From Monilinia fructicola (taxonomy: Eukaryota > Ascomycota > Leotiomycetes > Helotiales > Sclerotiniaceae): a stretch of DNA of 64,000 nt. The notes beneath the pieces were generated by a model. The model was not told the DNA's origin, did not search any database, and saw only the letters and a list, made by a program, of their open reading frames with translations. Made by a program: the position numbers and the translations under genes. Location: positions 3,325,501-3,389,500 of the forward strand of contig VICG01000001.1 in the NCBI GenBank assembly GCA_008692225.1. Direction: 5' to 3'. Below are positions 47,509-59,089 of the stretch, in pieces (position 1 is the first letter of the stretch; each line of letters begins with the position of its first letter).

Positions 47509-49594
47509 TTAAATCGCCTGGTTATGCTCCCTGATTACAGCCTTCTCATCATCGTGATGGTGAACACGCTGTGTATCAGTGACTCCATCACGACGATGAG
47601 TGCTCTCTGGATCAAGTACACCCTCATTACGATGGATGTGCTTTTCATCAGTGACACCACCAACCCCACCGACTCCATCAATAGCGCGAGCACCACCAAT
47701 AGGAGCTGCAACTTTGACGTGTCCAGCTTCAATATCCTTTGCCAATACATCCAATCTAGATACCTTGTTGGGATTTACTTTCCATGGACGGATGCCCGAA
47801 TCAAAGACTTCGTCCATTTCTTCAAGTGTTCTGCCTTTGGTTTCCGGTGCAGTCAAGAAAATGTGAATGAAAGCAAGAGCATTGAATGTGGCGAAAATCA
47901 TGTACATCTTCCAGTTGATGTTTCTTCAACAATGGTGGGACTGCAAAAGCAAGTACACAGTTCCAAAACCAATTAGACGAGGTTGCGAGAGAGACAGCCT
48001 TTGCACGTATCTGATTTGGGAAGATTTCGGCTGGGTAAGTCCACGATGACGGTCCCCATGTTGTTGCAAATGCACAAACAAATAGGTATGTCTATGAAAA
48101 AATAAGTTAGCTTGTTGGGAAAGTATACATCTTCATGCCTGCCTATCTTCATAAGTCATAGAGAAGCTTTTGTGATGATTGGGAAATCGATTAAATCGTA
48201 ACAGACAGAATTGGTAACGAGACGAGAGGTAAGCAATACGTACCATGGCAACAATAGCAGATGATACACCCTTCTTCTTGTACACGACCCATGTAAGATT
48301 CTTATTCTGTTCGGTTCGAGTCTTGTCGGTATCATTGGGTTCTCCGTAGCCTGCCTGAAGGCCACCAGCGATGAAGAGGAAACTCATCATAAGGAGAGAA
48401 CCGATGAGCATTGCTCTGCGTCTTCCAAATCTGTCAAGGTAGACTATCGCGGGAAGAGTCAACATCACGTTGAGGATATATTGAATGGATGCAGTAACCA
48501 ATGGGTTTGCAATATCTGCGCCTTGCATGATGTCTAAAAATGTTAGTAATTTTTTCCATCGTTCCTGTGCTGACTACTTACAAAACGACGTAGTACATCA
48601 TGATATTCATTCCACAGAGCTGAGACCACATTTGAATAGACATTCCTAGGACGACACGCTTGAAGATTCGTGGGGCTGCAAGTTGCTTGTAACTGCCAAT
48701 AGCTTCCTCACGCTCGAAGCGGAGTGCTTCCTCAATTTCCTGGTATTCAGCGAGAACCTTCGGGTGGTTGACATTACCCCCACCGTGAAGGTCTGCGATG
48801 ACTCTGATGGCCTCCTCCCATCTATCCTTGGATGCCAACCATCTAGGAGATTTAGGTAAAGAAGAACATGCCGAAAAGTAGAATGACCGCCGGGACGATT
48901 TGGATTCCCCACGGAATGCGGAATGCCGAGGTAGGTTGATCCTGGGGAAAAGTATCAGCATGCTAGCTTTCCTTGTAATGCCGTTGAACTGACCGGATTA
49001 TTTGGACCACCTCCAATATTCGAGGCGCCATATTGGATGAAGTACTGAATGAGAATACCCCAAGTGATAGCCCATTGTTGAAGAGAAACGACTCGGCCTC
49101 TAATCTCCTTTGGTGCAATTTCCGATTGATAGACGGGGCAGATCGCCGAGGCAATACCAACACAGATACCCGCAATGACCCGACCGACAACTAGCATAGG
49201 TACATTGACAGAAGCGCATTGAATGCTATGCAAGAGATTAGTTGCGTCTAAAAAACAAGAGAGACAAACTTACATCGAACCAATAATCCAGAAAATTGAT
49301 GCAATTTGTATGCTAGCACGTCTCGAATATCTGTCGGCAATGTAAGAGGAAGACAGAGCACCAACAAGCGATCCAGCCGGCATAGCACAGGTAATTCCGC
49401 CTTGGCCATAAGATTGAGGATTGTTGAAGTATCTGACGTATGCTTGTGTTCCAAGAACACCAGACATACTGGAGATATCAAAGCCGAAAAGACCACCGCC
49501 TAGACATGTTACTAGTTGTTATTGCCTCGAGGTTGAACTACTTACCTATTGCGGCAAAAGCGCAGATAACGTACACATTCTTTGTGTACCACAT
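47509..49594 (-). CDS. MFS sugar (hexose) transporter (three apparent frameshifts)
   Basis: Twelve-helix sugar:proton symporter family. Exons in order: 49594-49546, 49499-49274, 49225-48994, 48941-48582, 48533-48244 and 48091-47509; about 578 residues. Motifs: GGGLFGFDISSMSG in helix 1; ADRYSRRASI (loop 2-3, D-R-x-x-R-R); GRVIAGICVGIASAICPVYQ and SEIAPKEIRGR after helix 5-6; FFPKSPRWLASKDRW (PESPR-like); the second DRFGRRRAML; TYPAEIFPNQIRAK; and TAPETKGRTLEEMDEVF at the end of helix 12. The hydrophilic C-tail is His/Asp-rich. Extra bases lie at 48859-48861, 48582-48585 and 47921-47923. After their removal the frame is continuous. The exon after GGGPNNP uses a GTCAGT donor. The intron 48092-48243 is long for this locus. 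Confidence 0.88.
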
Positions 49595-51007
49595 TGCGAC
49601 TGAGTGAACGACTCCTCGATAAAATTAATGTTGAAGTTGTAAAGGGTGTTGAAATTATTCTGAGGTTGTTGGTTGTTGTTGTTGTAAGTTGGATCGTTGA
49701 ACCACGACCTTCAAAGTCTTAAATAACGAAATGAGTTATCTACGGCGGGGTGCTAGCTAACCGTACTAGATTAATCAGTGTATATACTGCTGTATTCACC
49801 TATTATTCTAACTGCCTGCACGTGTTGAATCAATATCCTCAAGTTTGATATTGGGTTAATTTGGTGAATCAAAGACCCATGCTCCTACAAAAGCGCTAAT
49901 TCGTTGAAATACACCAATAAGATACGGCCAGGGTTGATTCGCTCTAGCCCCTAGTAGTGAAACGGCTCAAGGGAAGATGCATGATCTAGTTATATTCACC
50001 TATTCGGGTCCAACTACTCCGAGTAATCCCAAGACATTCATAGGCTCTCATCTAAATCTGGGGTAATCGCCCGTCGAGAGATTAAATCTCCGTAGCCTTG
50101 CTGTATCTATTCGGCGTGCAATTAGCATGCTCTTCTTGGGATGAATACGAGAATTATCCTCATGGATGTAAGTCGTACATTGCAGCAAATGCGAGTCGTA
50201 TAGCGAGTTTACTTTAAAGGGGTCAAGCGGTGAAGCTATATTGGGTAGACCCGGCATTGAGTATTTGCTATCAGCTTTGATAAATTAGTGCAGCAGCAAA
50301 TCAGATGATTAATTCTACAAATCAATTGCTTTGTTCAGACTATTCTCTCCTCGCTACTCTAGTTATCAAGCCCTCAACAAACGCCGAAGACGCACCGTTG
50401 CGACTCAAGCCACTGGTGAACATCTGCCAACCACAATGCGGGGAACTAATGGCAGCTCAGGATTACAAGATTGACATACTATTTACCGCCTCAGGTGAAT
50501 AAGCTGTAGCTTAAGAAATGTAGCTTCGTGGTGACTGATGACATGCCGTGGCAAGTATGAATCCTTCAGGTAGTGGTGTTATCCAATTATTAGTCGGATC
50601 AGAAGCTGTGTAATGCACTAACGTGCTCATGACCCATGAAGAATCCGCCATCTTGTTTTTGAGGCTTGACTTGGTTAATCATCTGCGGGGTCGGCATGCA
50701 TCATGCACTTGGATAATTTCCCATCGGTTATTGAATCACAAGAGAACTTGGTAGGTGAGTGGCAATATCACAACCTAGAAATAAACGGGCTATTTCTCGA
50801 TAAAATGCTATAATGAATTTACCACAAATAACCGCAACTAAAAACAAATATCCAATACCATGGATCTGGACCAAATTCTTGGGTCGAAGTCAAAAGCTAT
50901 TTATTCTGCGCTTGCCAATCAGGTTATGAACAGGAATCTATTGATGCGTTTGAGCCTAGAATAAACTCATCATCTCGTACATTGAAGGTTAAGGCACGAT
51001 CAAAAAT
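49595..51007. promoter_or_regulatory. 1.4 kb intergenic region, includes sugar-transporter promoter
   Basis: Upstream of the - strand transporter and downstream of the - strand thioesterase. A GTTGTTGTTGTTGTAAG-like trinucleotide run at about 49669-49688 lies close to the transporter start. No other gene signal. Confidence 0.45.
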
Positions 51008-52068
51008 TCAAGGACGAGGCGACAGTTCCTCAACTATATTCTTCGGTTCTTTCCATGCAAGTGCAAACGTATCTAAAACTTCTTTAGCTTTAGTAATCAG
51101 GGGAACTGGAAGTTTACTGACTTCGTATGACTTCCTCGTGCTGCTATTTCACCCTTACTATTCGTAAATTGAATAGATGTATACGCCAACGTCTTGCCAA
51201 CTATACTTACGTCAGAGCCAGAAACCCCAACGACAATGAGACAGCACTTACATTTGTCACAAGTGACTACTGCTTTTAGTACATCTCCAACCTTGCCACC
51301 AGGGTTGAGATAAGTGACTTCACTTGGGTTAGTTAATTCAAATTAGGGTTAAAATTGTGTTCACCAGGCATTTACCATTCAAATTCAGTAGAAACACCAG
51401 TGGCATAAAGACCTCTCGAAGCAACAGCTAATGAGCCACCTAAATCCACCATACTAGCAATTGTACCTCCATGAATGATATTCAAACGATTCTAAAATGA
51501 ATCAATACCCGGACGGAGCACAAAAAGCTAACAGAGCTTTCTTACAGTGTGTTCTTTCTTGATATCAAGTTCAAAATCCACACGTCCTGGTTCTGCTCCT
51601 GTGACTCGAAGCTTTCCAAGGTCAATTTTTCAACGCATAGATAACAGGATTCCATACGACCTTACATTTTCTCCAAAGAGTCTACAGTCGAGATGGTCAG
51701 TCAACATTATTGTAAACACATACTGTCATAATGGCCACAGAAATCAACAATGTTAATCCATCACAGAAGGATCCAATGTTACATGGTGTGAGAAGCGCCG
51801 ATATGCAATCTTCAACTAATAGATCAATTCCAGAGACTACCTGAAAACCAGACACTCAAAATGTAGAGGGCTGAATGCTTGCAATGAGAGCGAAACCGTA
51901 TTGCAAAAAGAGAGAACCAAGCAATACATGGACAACAGTACCTCGGCTCAAGTCCTGATGATTCTTGAAACGACCTCAAAACCTACGGAGCAAGTGATAG
52001 TATTAGCTCGGCACAATGTAGATTATACGAGAGCCACTCACCGATCTCACGAATCTCAGAGCAGCCAT
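51008..52068 (-). CDS. hotdog-fold acyl-CoA thioesterase (PaaI/ACOT13-like, one apparent frameshift)
   Basis: Small hotdog thioesterase expected to hydrolyse acyl-CoAs, possibly mitochondrial. Eight short exons in order: 52068-52042, 51982-51942, 51681-51666, 51611-51546, 51491-51376, 51322-51252, 51200-51122 and 51072-51008; about 159 residues, exactly family size. Exon 1 MAALRFVRS is followed by VLRSFQESSGLEPR. The core is GRVDFELDIKKEHT, NRLNIIHGGTIASMVDLGGS (the HGG-containing hotdog motif), ASRGLYATGVSTEFE, VTYLNPGGKVGDVLKA, GKTLAYTSIQFTNSKGE and ARGSHTK. The last exon YVALAWKEPKNIVEEL needs one T removed (51065-51067). The 16-nt third exon and the GTCAGT donor of the last intron were inferred from frame. 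Divergent from Tfb2 with only about 246 bp between starts. Confidence 0.84.
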
Positions 52069-52314
52069 GTTGGAAGAGTAATGGTGAAGTTGACACGTCG
52101 ATGCACGTCCCGAGATGCCTTGATGTCGCAATGCTTCCATGCGTTTGCTCCGACGTTCACCGGGGAATACAACGAACGACATGGTCCAAGCGTCCCATTC
52201 TCCACCACCAAGGCTACTCGATTCTGCGAGGCTGCGCGAGCAGGATTCCTGAATTTACCACCAGCAAGGAGGAATTGATGATCTTCGCAGACCACCGGGA
52301 ATACTCATCTCAAC
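52069..52314. promoter_or_regulatory. short bidirectional promoter, thioesterase / Tfb2
   Basis: Only 246 bp separate the divergent start codons (52068 - strand, 52315 + strand), so regulatory sequence must be shared. It contains no intronless open frame of its own that fits either family. Confidence 0.6.
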
Positions 52315-53778
52315 ATGTCCGTCTCAAGTCTTGCGTCGTTCGAGTACCTGGAGAGACTGCCCGGCACCACCTTTCGAAGATTGTACCAGCAACCTTCCAC
52401 GTCTTTGGCCATTTTCAGGCGCATGCTCCCGCATCTTGCCAAAACCTTCGTGATGGCATTGCTCTACATGCCCAAGCCCCTGCCTCTGACAGCTTTGGAT
52501 CAATGGGTACAGCCGAAGAGCAAGAAGTACGTATCCTGGGTCGAGACGAATGTTTCCCGCTGACCCATTCCAGGCAAAAAAGATCAAGCCCTCTCGTTAC
52601 TATCGCGACTGCATATTGTTGATATCACTGCGCTGAGCCGAGAAGACCCCCAAACTGTAGCGTTGACCAAGAGCTTTGGCGCGTCCCTCAGACTGGCACT
52701 TACCGGCGGAGGAAACCATCAATCTTTCGGGGTGCCCTCGTCGGACCTCATCGCGCCCCATGTCGACATAGATTTCTTGGACGTACACGCTCGAATGCAG
52801 TGGGAAGGAATCCTGCACTACATGGTCAACAGCGTTGGAGCCGGCTCGGGGCACGAGGGCAAGGGCCCGGCAAATTCCGTCAAGACGTTATTGGATGCCG
52901 GAAAGCTGGTGACGCGAGGCCGCGGAGTGGGCATCACGCAAGCGGGCTTCTCATTTCTCCTGCAGGAAGCGAATGCGCAAGTCTGGACCTTGCTTCTCCT
53001 CTGGATTGAGAACGCCGAGAGCATGGGGATGGACTCGGTCGATGTGCTCTCGTTCCTCTTCATGCTCGGCTCCCTCGAGCTCGGCCGCGCATACAGCACG
53101 ACGACCCTCACCGACGCCCAGCACAACATGCTCGGCAACCTCATCGACTTCGGGCTCATCTACCTCCCCCCCTCGGCGCCCACGCAGTTCTTCCCCACGA
53201 GCCTCGCCACGACGCTCACCTCGGACGCCAGCGCCCTGCGCACCGTCTCGGCCGCCTTCGACGCCGCGTCCAAGTCGGCCGCCAGCCAGAAAGGCTTCAT
53301 CATCATCGAGACCAACTACCGTCTCTACGCCTACACCAACTCCCCCCTGCAGATCGCCGTCCTCTCCCTCTTCACCAAGCTCCACAGCCGCTACCCCAAC
53401 ATGGTCAGCGGCCGCATCTCGCGCGAGTCGATCCGCCTCGCCATCGCCCACGGCATCACCTCGGACCAGATCATCAGCTACCTCTCCACGCACGCGCACC
53501 CCCAGCTCGTCAAGGCCTCGTCGGCCGCCCACGGCGGTCCCGTCCTGCCCCCCACGGTCGTCGACCAAATCCGTCTCTGGCAGCTGGAAAACGAGCGCAT
53601 GAAGTCCGTGCCCGGCTTCCTCTTCAAGGACTTCGAGGGCCAGAAGGAGTACGAGGCGTGTGCGAGATACGCCGAGGAGGTGGGCGTCTTGGTGTGGAAA
53701 CACGATGCCAAGAGGATGTTCTTCGTCACGCGCGTGGAGCAGCTCAGAGATTATATCAAGGCGAGGAAGATAAAATAG
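52315..53778 (+). CDS. tfb2: TFIIH core subunit Tfb2/p52 (one apparent frameshift)
   Basis: General transcription and nucleotide-excision-repair factor subunit that regulates the XPB/Ssl2 ATPase within core TFIIH. Exons 52315-52526 and 52574-53778, about 471 residues, typical of the family. Landmarks: MSVSSLASFEYLERLPG, LYQQPSTSLAIFRRMLPHLAK, ALSLLSRLHIVD, MQWEGILHYMVNS, TRGRGVGITQAGFSFLL, VDVLSFLFMLGSLELG, FIIIETNYRLYAYTNSPLQ, PNMVSGRISRESI, and a C-terminal DNA/XPB-binding-type segment (WQLENERMKSVPGFLFKDF). One A in the run 52576-52581 is extra just after the intron. The distal 900 bp is markedly GC-rich, with C/G-ending codons, unlike its neighbours, and is free of indels. It also creates long antisense open frames that are shadows. 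Confidence 0.93.
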
Positions 53779-55012
53779 GGGGCGGGGGAGGGGGGTACGA
53801 GGGGGGGGGGGACAGTGTTCCGCCTGCGTTCTACTCGCCTGGGGCTTAGAAAGCGAGGATGGGAGACGGAGGAAGACGAATCGTTTTAGCATGGGTTTGA
53901 TATGATAGGTTATGACCGGGTAGGTTATGACAGGACAGGACAGGACAGGACAGGACAGGACAGGACCGGATAGGACAAAATGCACAGCGAGGCGTTGACG
54001 GCGTAGATCTACCATGACAAAAAGCTTTCCATACATATAAACAACATCACATAATGACCGAGGGCAATCCCCCCTCGGCTACCCTTAAAGGTGCTTTTCT
54101 CCTCCGGCCCCAATGCACATGCAACATCGGCTAGAATCATCAGTGCGTTCGCTCCGCATCAGAATGCCCCCTTTGCTTTATACATTGCAGGTGCAAGTTC
54201 CGCGGCCGGATGCCCGGGATGCTTTTTCCGCATATGGGGATTCGCTAGTGCTAGAGTCGTTTGTAGTTTGCTGCATAGCCTTCTCACTCCTCTCACTTCA
54301 TCTCCCTCAAAGATAATAAGCAGGTTGTCAATTCACCCACGTCAAGCATTAAACATCATCACTGAATCATAATCATTATATTGCATCCTCTAGATCTTTT
54401 GAACCATCACATCATGCATCATGCATCGTGCATACTCCATCCACCCATCCACCCATCCATCACCCATTATCGAAAGAAGATTCGTCCCTTCATAAAATTG
54501 GCAAATGCGCAAACGAAAATGACGTAAAAAGAGGAAATGTTCAAAAGCGGTACGTGTCGGTATCCCAACTGGTGTATCTGTGAAGTAAAGCAAACGTAGA
54601 AATGCCGCAGCAGTAGATATCATCGTAGCTTCCGCTATCCATCGTATGAACCCCAATTCATCCCGTCCCCAAATACAGTCTAAAAATCCAATTGATGCCA
54701 TGAAAGGTTGGAGAAGAAAGGAAAAAAAAGAAGTACAATTTCTGCCTGCAAAGAAAAAATGCATGAGGTCCGTCCAATCCAATCCCCAATTAACGTGTGC
54801 CAAGGCTAATTATTATCCCATTTCAGCTCGATATGCGCCTGATGTAAAGAGCAAAATGTTTTGAGTGTGAAAAGGCAGGAATTAAGTTAGTGTAGCCAGC
54901 ATGGCCCTAACCAATTTTGGTGGAGGAGCTATGAAGAATAAGCTGATTAGCTTTCATTCACAAAAACCTTCCATCCCAATGCCAAGTGACCCACCTCATT
55001 CCGGCAAGACAC
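53779..55012. other. convergent intergenic region
   Basis: 3' flanks of Tfb2 and of the DUF8035-like gene. It contains a G-rich run (about 53779-53813), the CAGGA repeat, and CATCATGCATCATGCATCG-like short repeats at about 54412-54430. A 137-codon antisense frame at 54390-54803 has no domain character. No gene seen. Confidence 0.45.
53931..53966. repeat. (CAGGA)n pentanucleotide microsatellite
   Basis: About seven CAGGA units lie 150 bp downstream of the Tfb2 stop. It is the reverse complement of the unit at 9168-9217. Confidence 0.9.
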
Positions 55013-57107
55013 CTAACGATAGGCATGTTTAGGAACACTGATGCTCATCCTACCTTTTCGGTCCTTCTCAATCCTAACCCCGCCTTCAGGCTCCACGATT
55101 CTCTCTCTCCTCACAATTGTCACATCTCTCCCATCGTGAATCTCATCATCTTCATAAAGTACCAATTGGCTATCGCTGTGTCGAGCACCTTCACGGCGAA
55201 GGCGTTTCCGCACGACGCATTTCTCGGTTGGCTCGTCGATCTGCCTTGAGTGCTTCCTTTTCCGCTTCGAGGGCCTTGATCTCGGCTCGAATTGACCGCT
55301 CATCCTTACGATGACTGTGAGAGCGGGATACGGTCATTGCACCAATAGGCTCTGTGCGTTCAATGATCTCGCGCTTTTCGTAGAAGACGCTTTCCTCATC
55401 TCGCGATCGAGGGCGACCCTCAAGAATGACAGGGTCATGATGGTGGTGAGTATGATGGCTGTGATGGCTATGGTGAGAGTATGTACTTCGTGCTGGAGAT
55501 GGAGAACGTTCCACAATTCTAGTGGATTCATGGATCTCGACATTTTGTTGGGGTGGAGGTGGTGGGGGTGCATAGATAATGGGTTGAGGCGGTGGTGCGT
55601 ATACAACTGATGCCGGAGGTGGTGCCCATTGAGCTGGTGCTGGTGGAGGTTGAGGCGCATAATGTACTGACTCTGGTGGAGGTGGTGGTGCGTAATGTAC
55701 GGATGGTGGAGGTGGAGGGACATGATGTACGGATGGAGGGGGAGGAGGTGTGTGGTGTACTGATGGCGGCGGCGGAGGGGCATGTACTGATGGTGGAGGT
55801 GGTGGGATGGTAAAGACCTCGGTGCGTTCTTCGACCACGGTTCCTGCTTCCGATCTACCACCGGACATTTCAAGTTCTGGAGTGACGAGGTATTTGTTGT
55901 TAGAGTTGTCTCTACCTCTTTCGTCTCTGTGACTTTGGCTTCTTTTGCAGAATGGGGTTAGGGGGGGCATCTTAATGCAGTGATGATGAGGGGGAAAATG
56001 AAGATCAAGGACCACTCACTTTCGGCTGCCTTGTAGTCTTCGCTCAACTTAATCACCTCATCAATATTTTCTCTCCCAAGCGCCTTCTGAATAATGATAG
56101 TATCACCCTGTATATATGTCAGCGAGTCGTCGATCGTCACATGTACGTAGAAGGACAAACCTCTTCTTCGAAAGGATAATCTAAATCGATGATCGCTTTC
56201 TTGCTCACCAATCTCGCAGGCATTCTCGTCTTTCCTTTCTTGGGGAATTCGCTTCGCACGGATATCGTCGTACCACTATCAGAAGAGCTGACACTTTCAC
56301 TTCTCACACTCCTGGTCGCGGTGGAACGACTTTCTTTGCTATGACTTCTGTGGCTTCTTCTCTCATGGCTTCCCCTCCTATCGTGGCTTCTTCTCCTTCG
56401 CCTGACGATTTCCCTTTCTCTAATTCTCTCGGGGTAAGCTCTGAAGTCTTCATCGCCATAAAAATCGGGTTCCGCGACCTTGATTTCGTCATAATCTCTT
56501 TCGGCATATCTCCTTGGGGGTGGTAATCCTCTGGCTCTTGGTAGTGGGACCGGTGTCAAGGGTGGTGGTCTGACATCTGGGCGTCTGGCAGGAGGTCCAT
56601 ATTCATCCCTCTCCCTCTCTCTTTCTCTCTCCCTTTCATACTTCACCAGCGGCTTGCGGTCAAATGTATCGAGGGAACTCTGTCTCCTCAAAAAGGCTGG
56701 TCTCCCACCGGCTCTTCGAGGTGGTGGGAGAATCATCTCTTTCCCTCTCGCGTTCTCTCTCCATTGTGATGGTTGTAGATCTTTGTCTTCCTAGTTCTGC
56801 TTCTCGCTCTCTTTGAAATCTGGGTTGGTCGTAATAATCTCGTTCTTCGTAATGTTCTCGCTCCTCTTCATATCCTCTTGGTCCTCGACGCTCATACACA
56901 TCATCAAAAGATCGTTTCTCGTGCATGGCCCGCGGTTGCACGAAGAAATCGTGAATCTCGTTCTTCTCGTTCCGTGGCGAAACGGACTCGGTCGCGCTCC
57001 GAGGCAAATCGCTCACTATCCCAACGGTTGCCCCCACCACCACGGCCAGCACCATAGTTGCTAAGGGTTTCCGAGGAATTACGATAAGGATCTCCCATTC
57101 TAGACAT
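55013..57107 (-). CDS. DUF8035-like Arg- and Pro-rich protein (multiple apparent frameshifts)
   Basis: Large low-complexity protein seen in many filamentous ascomycetes; function unknown. Start ATG at 57107 (MSRMGDPYRNSSE). The Arg/Glu-rich N-half contains RERER-type repeats. The conserved block lies just before and after an intron at about 56102-56160: KKGKTRMPARLVSKKAIIDL, DYPFEEE, then GDTIIIQKALGRENIDEVIKL. Next comes an intron from about 56020 to 55971, then a Pro/His repeat region with units like PPPPPSVHHT, a His-rich stretch, a coiled coil (IRAEIKALEAEKEALKADRR), and a conserved C-end (VRIEKDRKGRMSISVPK). Frame changes are needed near 56930-56970, near 56735-56745, at the C-run just inside the third exon (plus-strand G run about 55963-55969), and near 55200-55215. 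Family call is moderately sure. Confidence 0.72.
55530..55805 (-). repeat. proline-repeat coding region
   Basis: On the coding (-) strand, imperfect units of about 30 bases encode PPPPPSVH-type decapeptides, at least five times, within the DUF8035-like gene. Unit length is divisible by three. Confidence 0.8.
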
Positions 57108-57112
57108 GTTGA

Positions 57113-57310
57113 CTAGGATTTGATTTCCGAAAGATCAGATGGAAGGGTGAGAAAATGAAAGTGAAGAGGAAAAAATGAAAGTGAAGAGGAAAAAATGAAA
57201 ATGAGAATGTGAAGGAGAACGATGATGAGAATGATGATTGATGATGATGAGAATGAGAATGAAAGTGTAAATGTAAATGAAAATGTAAATGTAAATGAAA
57301 ATCTCAAGAA
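57113..57310 (-). promoter_or_regulatory. CT-rich leader/promoter of the DUF8035-like gene
   Basis: Directly upstream of the ATG at 57107, the coding strand is almost pure pyrimidine for about 190 bp (TTCATTTTC- and CTCTTCAC-type units, a 20-bp unit repeated twice). Such tracts often sit at fungal transcription starts. The role is inferred from position only. Confidence 0.55.
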
Positions 57311-57509
57311 ATAGACGTTTCAGCTGAGAGATATGTCTTATGCGAAACGAGTCTTAAGTGTTGGGCGGGTTGGTCGTTAGGTTGGTCGATAGGTTGGTGG
57401 TTACCAGGTAGCTGAGGGGACAATAACTTATAAATCGTGTTGTACTCGAGGATACCCCCGCTTAGAACTAACCAGAATTAAGAAGTGATCAAAAAAAAAT
57501 TAATATGGT

Positions 57510-57612
57510 GGGTTTGATTTTGATTTTGATTTTGATTCTGATTTTTTGGTTTTGGTTTTGGTTTTGGTTTTGATTCTGATTTTGGTTTTGGTTTTGATTT
57601 TGATTTTGGTGT
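57510..57612. repeat. hexanucleotide TTTTGR repeat array
   Basis: About 17 units of TTTTGA or TTTTGG with a few TTCTGA variants. It resembles a G/T-rich telomere-like repeat in composition but is not the fungal telomere unit TTAGGG. Confidence 0.85.
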
Positions 57613-58097
57613 TGGTTATCGTTGTGTGTGATAAATGATAAAACCCAATCCAACCCAATCAGCTGCGTTGCCTCCGACCTACTGTACTTGTGCTGGCTGC
57701 ATTTACCTGGGGTAGGAATTAGTACAAGCAAGTACATTACATGTACAGAGTAGGAGATAACCCAAAACCCAAGAGACGTTGGTTTCCGGAGATGAGGTTT
57801 GGAAATTGGGCAAAGTTTTCACGATTTAAAAGATAATAAGGAGGCTGGAATAAGAATGAGGATGAGGATGAGGATGATAATGAGGGTGATAAGAAGAAGA
57901 AGAAGAAGAAGAAGAGCATACCTAGGTAGTCAGGAAGGAGTAGTAGTCGGAGTAGTAGTAGTAGTCGTAGTAGTAGTAGTAGTAATAAAAGTATCTAGTA
58001 GTGTATAATAAAGTTTGACAGTTTGAGGATTATTTAATTCCTGCAGGTGTATTGTACTCCTGTACTTATTAGTACTACTATAAGTCTGTCACTAGTG

Positions 58098-58232
<135 letters not shown>

Positions 58233-58479
58233 GGGTACCTACTATGTATGTATGTATCGAGGTTCTTTTCAAAAGGGTCAAAAGAAAGGGAAAGATTGAT
58301 TTGTGGATATCTTTCGAGGATCTTCTGTTTTGGGATAATGGGAATTGAGCGTTGTTTTGTTGTGGTAGTGGTTGTTACTGTCTTGTTCTTGTTGTTGTGG
58401 GTGACTGTGGATGATTGTGGATGGCTGTGGGTTGAGTGAGAGTGAAGAGTTTGAGAGTCGAGAGTCGAGAGTTAAAGGT

Positions 58480-58483
<4 letters not shown>

Positions 58484-58513
<30 letters not shown>
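58484..58513. repeat. (GA)n dinucleotide repeat
   Basis: About 14 uninterrupted GA units. Short direct repeats nearby (TTTCAAAGA at about 58665-58700 and CCCAGTTG at about 58768-58795) show this whole stretch is slippage-prone. Confidence 0.9.
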
Positions 58514-58519
<6 letters not shown>

Positions 58520-59089
58520 GAAAGAGCATAACCTACCCACCATCCACCTCCTACCCACCACCTCCTACCTACCCAGTACCTACCAACCAATCTACCTAGC
58601 ACCCTTACCATAAAAGCAGGCTTCGCAAGATCAGGTTAAAGTGATGAAAGGGTTCAAGGGTTCAAGATTTCAAAGATTTCAAAGATTTCAAGGATTTCAA
58701 GGATTCACTCGTCTCTTCATCTTCATTTTCATTACACCCGTATCATTGGGCGAAGTGGAATCTTGATGCCCAGTTGCCCAGTTGCCCAGTTGCCCAAGTA
58801 AGTCATCCCGTCACACGTGAAAGCTCTCTCTCTGAATGGACCCTTTCCATCGAGTGAATCGACTCTTCTCCATGATTACATTGACTACATTGACTACATT
58901 GATTACATTACATTGCAGTACAGTACAGACTGTACAGTACAGTACAGTACAGTACAGAGGAGAACAGTGGTGGAGTCCATGTGCGTTTATGTGCTGCTGT
59001 GTTGGTCTTGCGCCGCTGATCTATTGATTTGTAGTATATGATCAGTACATCTTGTTGTCTAGAATCATATTGGAGGGTTGATTTGAGTA

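Noticed and set aside
52951..54036. 361-codon open frame antisense to Tfb2
   Set aside because: Produced by the GC-rich third positions of Tfb2. Its translation is Arg/Gly/Val repeats without a domain, and the sense frame is a clear TFIIH subunit.
54390..54803. 137-codon - strand frame between Tfb2 and the DUF8035-like gene
   Set aside because: It has some hydrophobic stretches but no conserved feature, sits in convergent 3' DNA and crosses short repeats.
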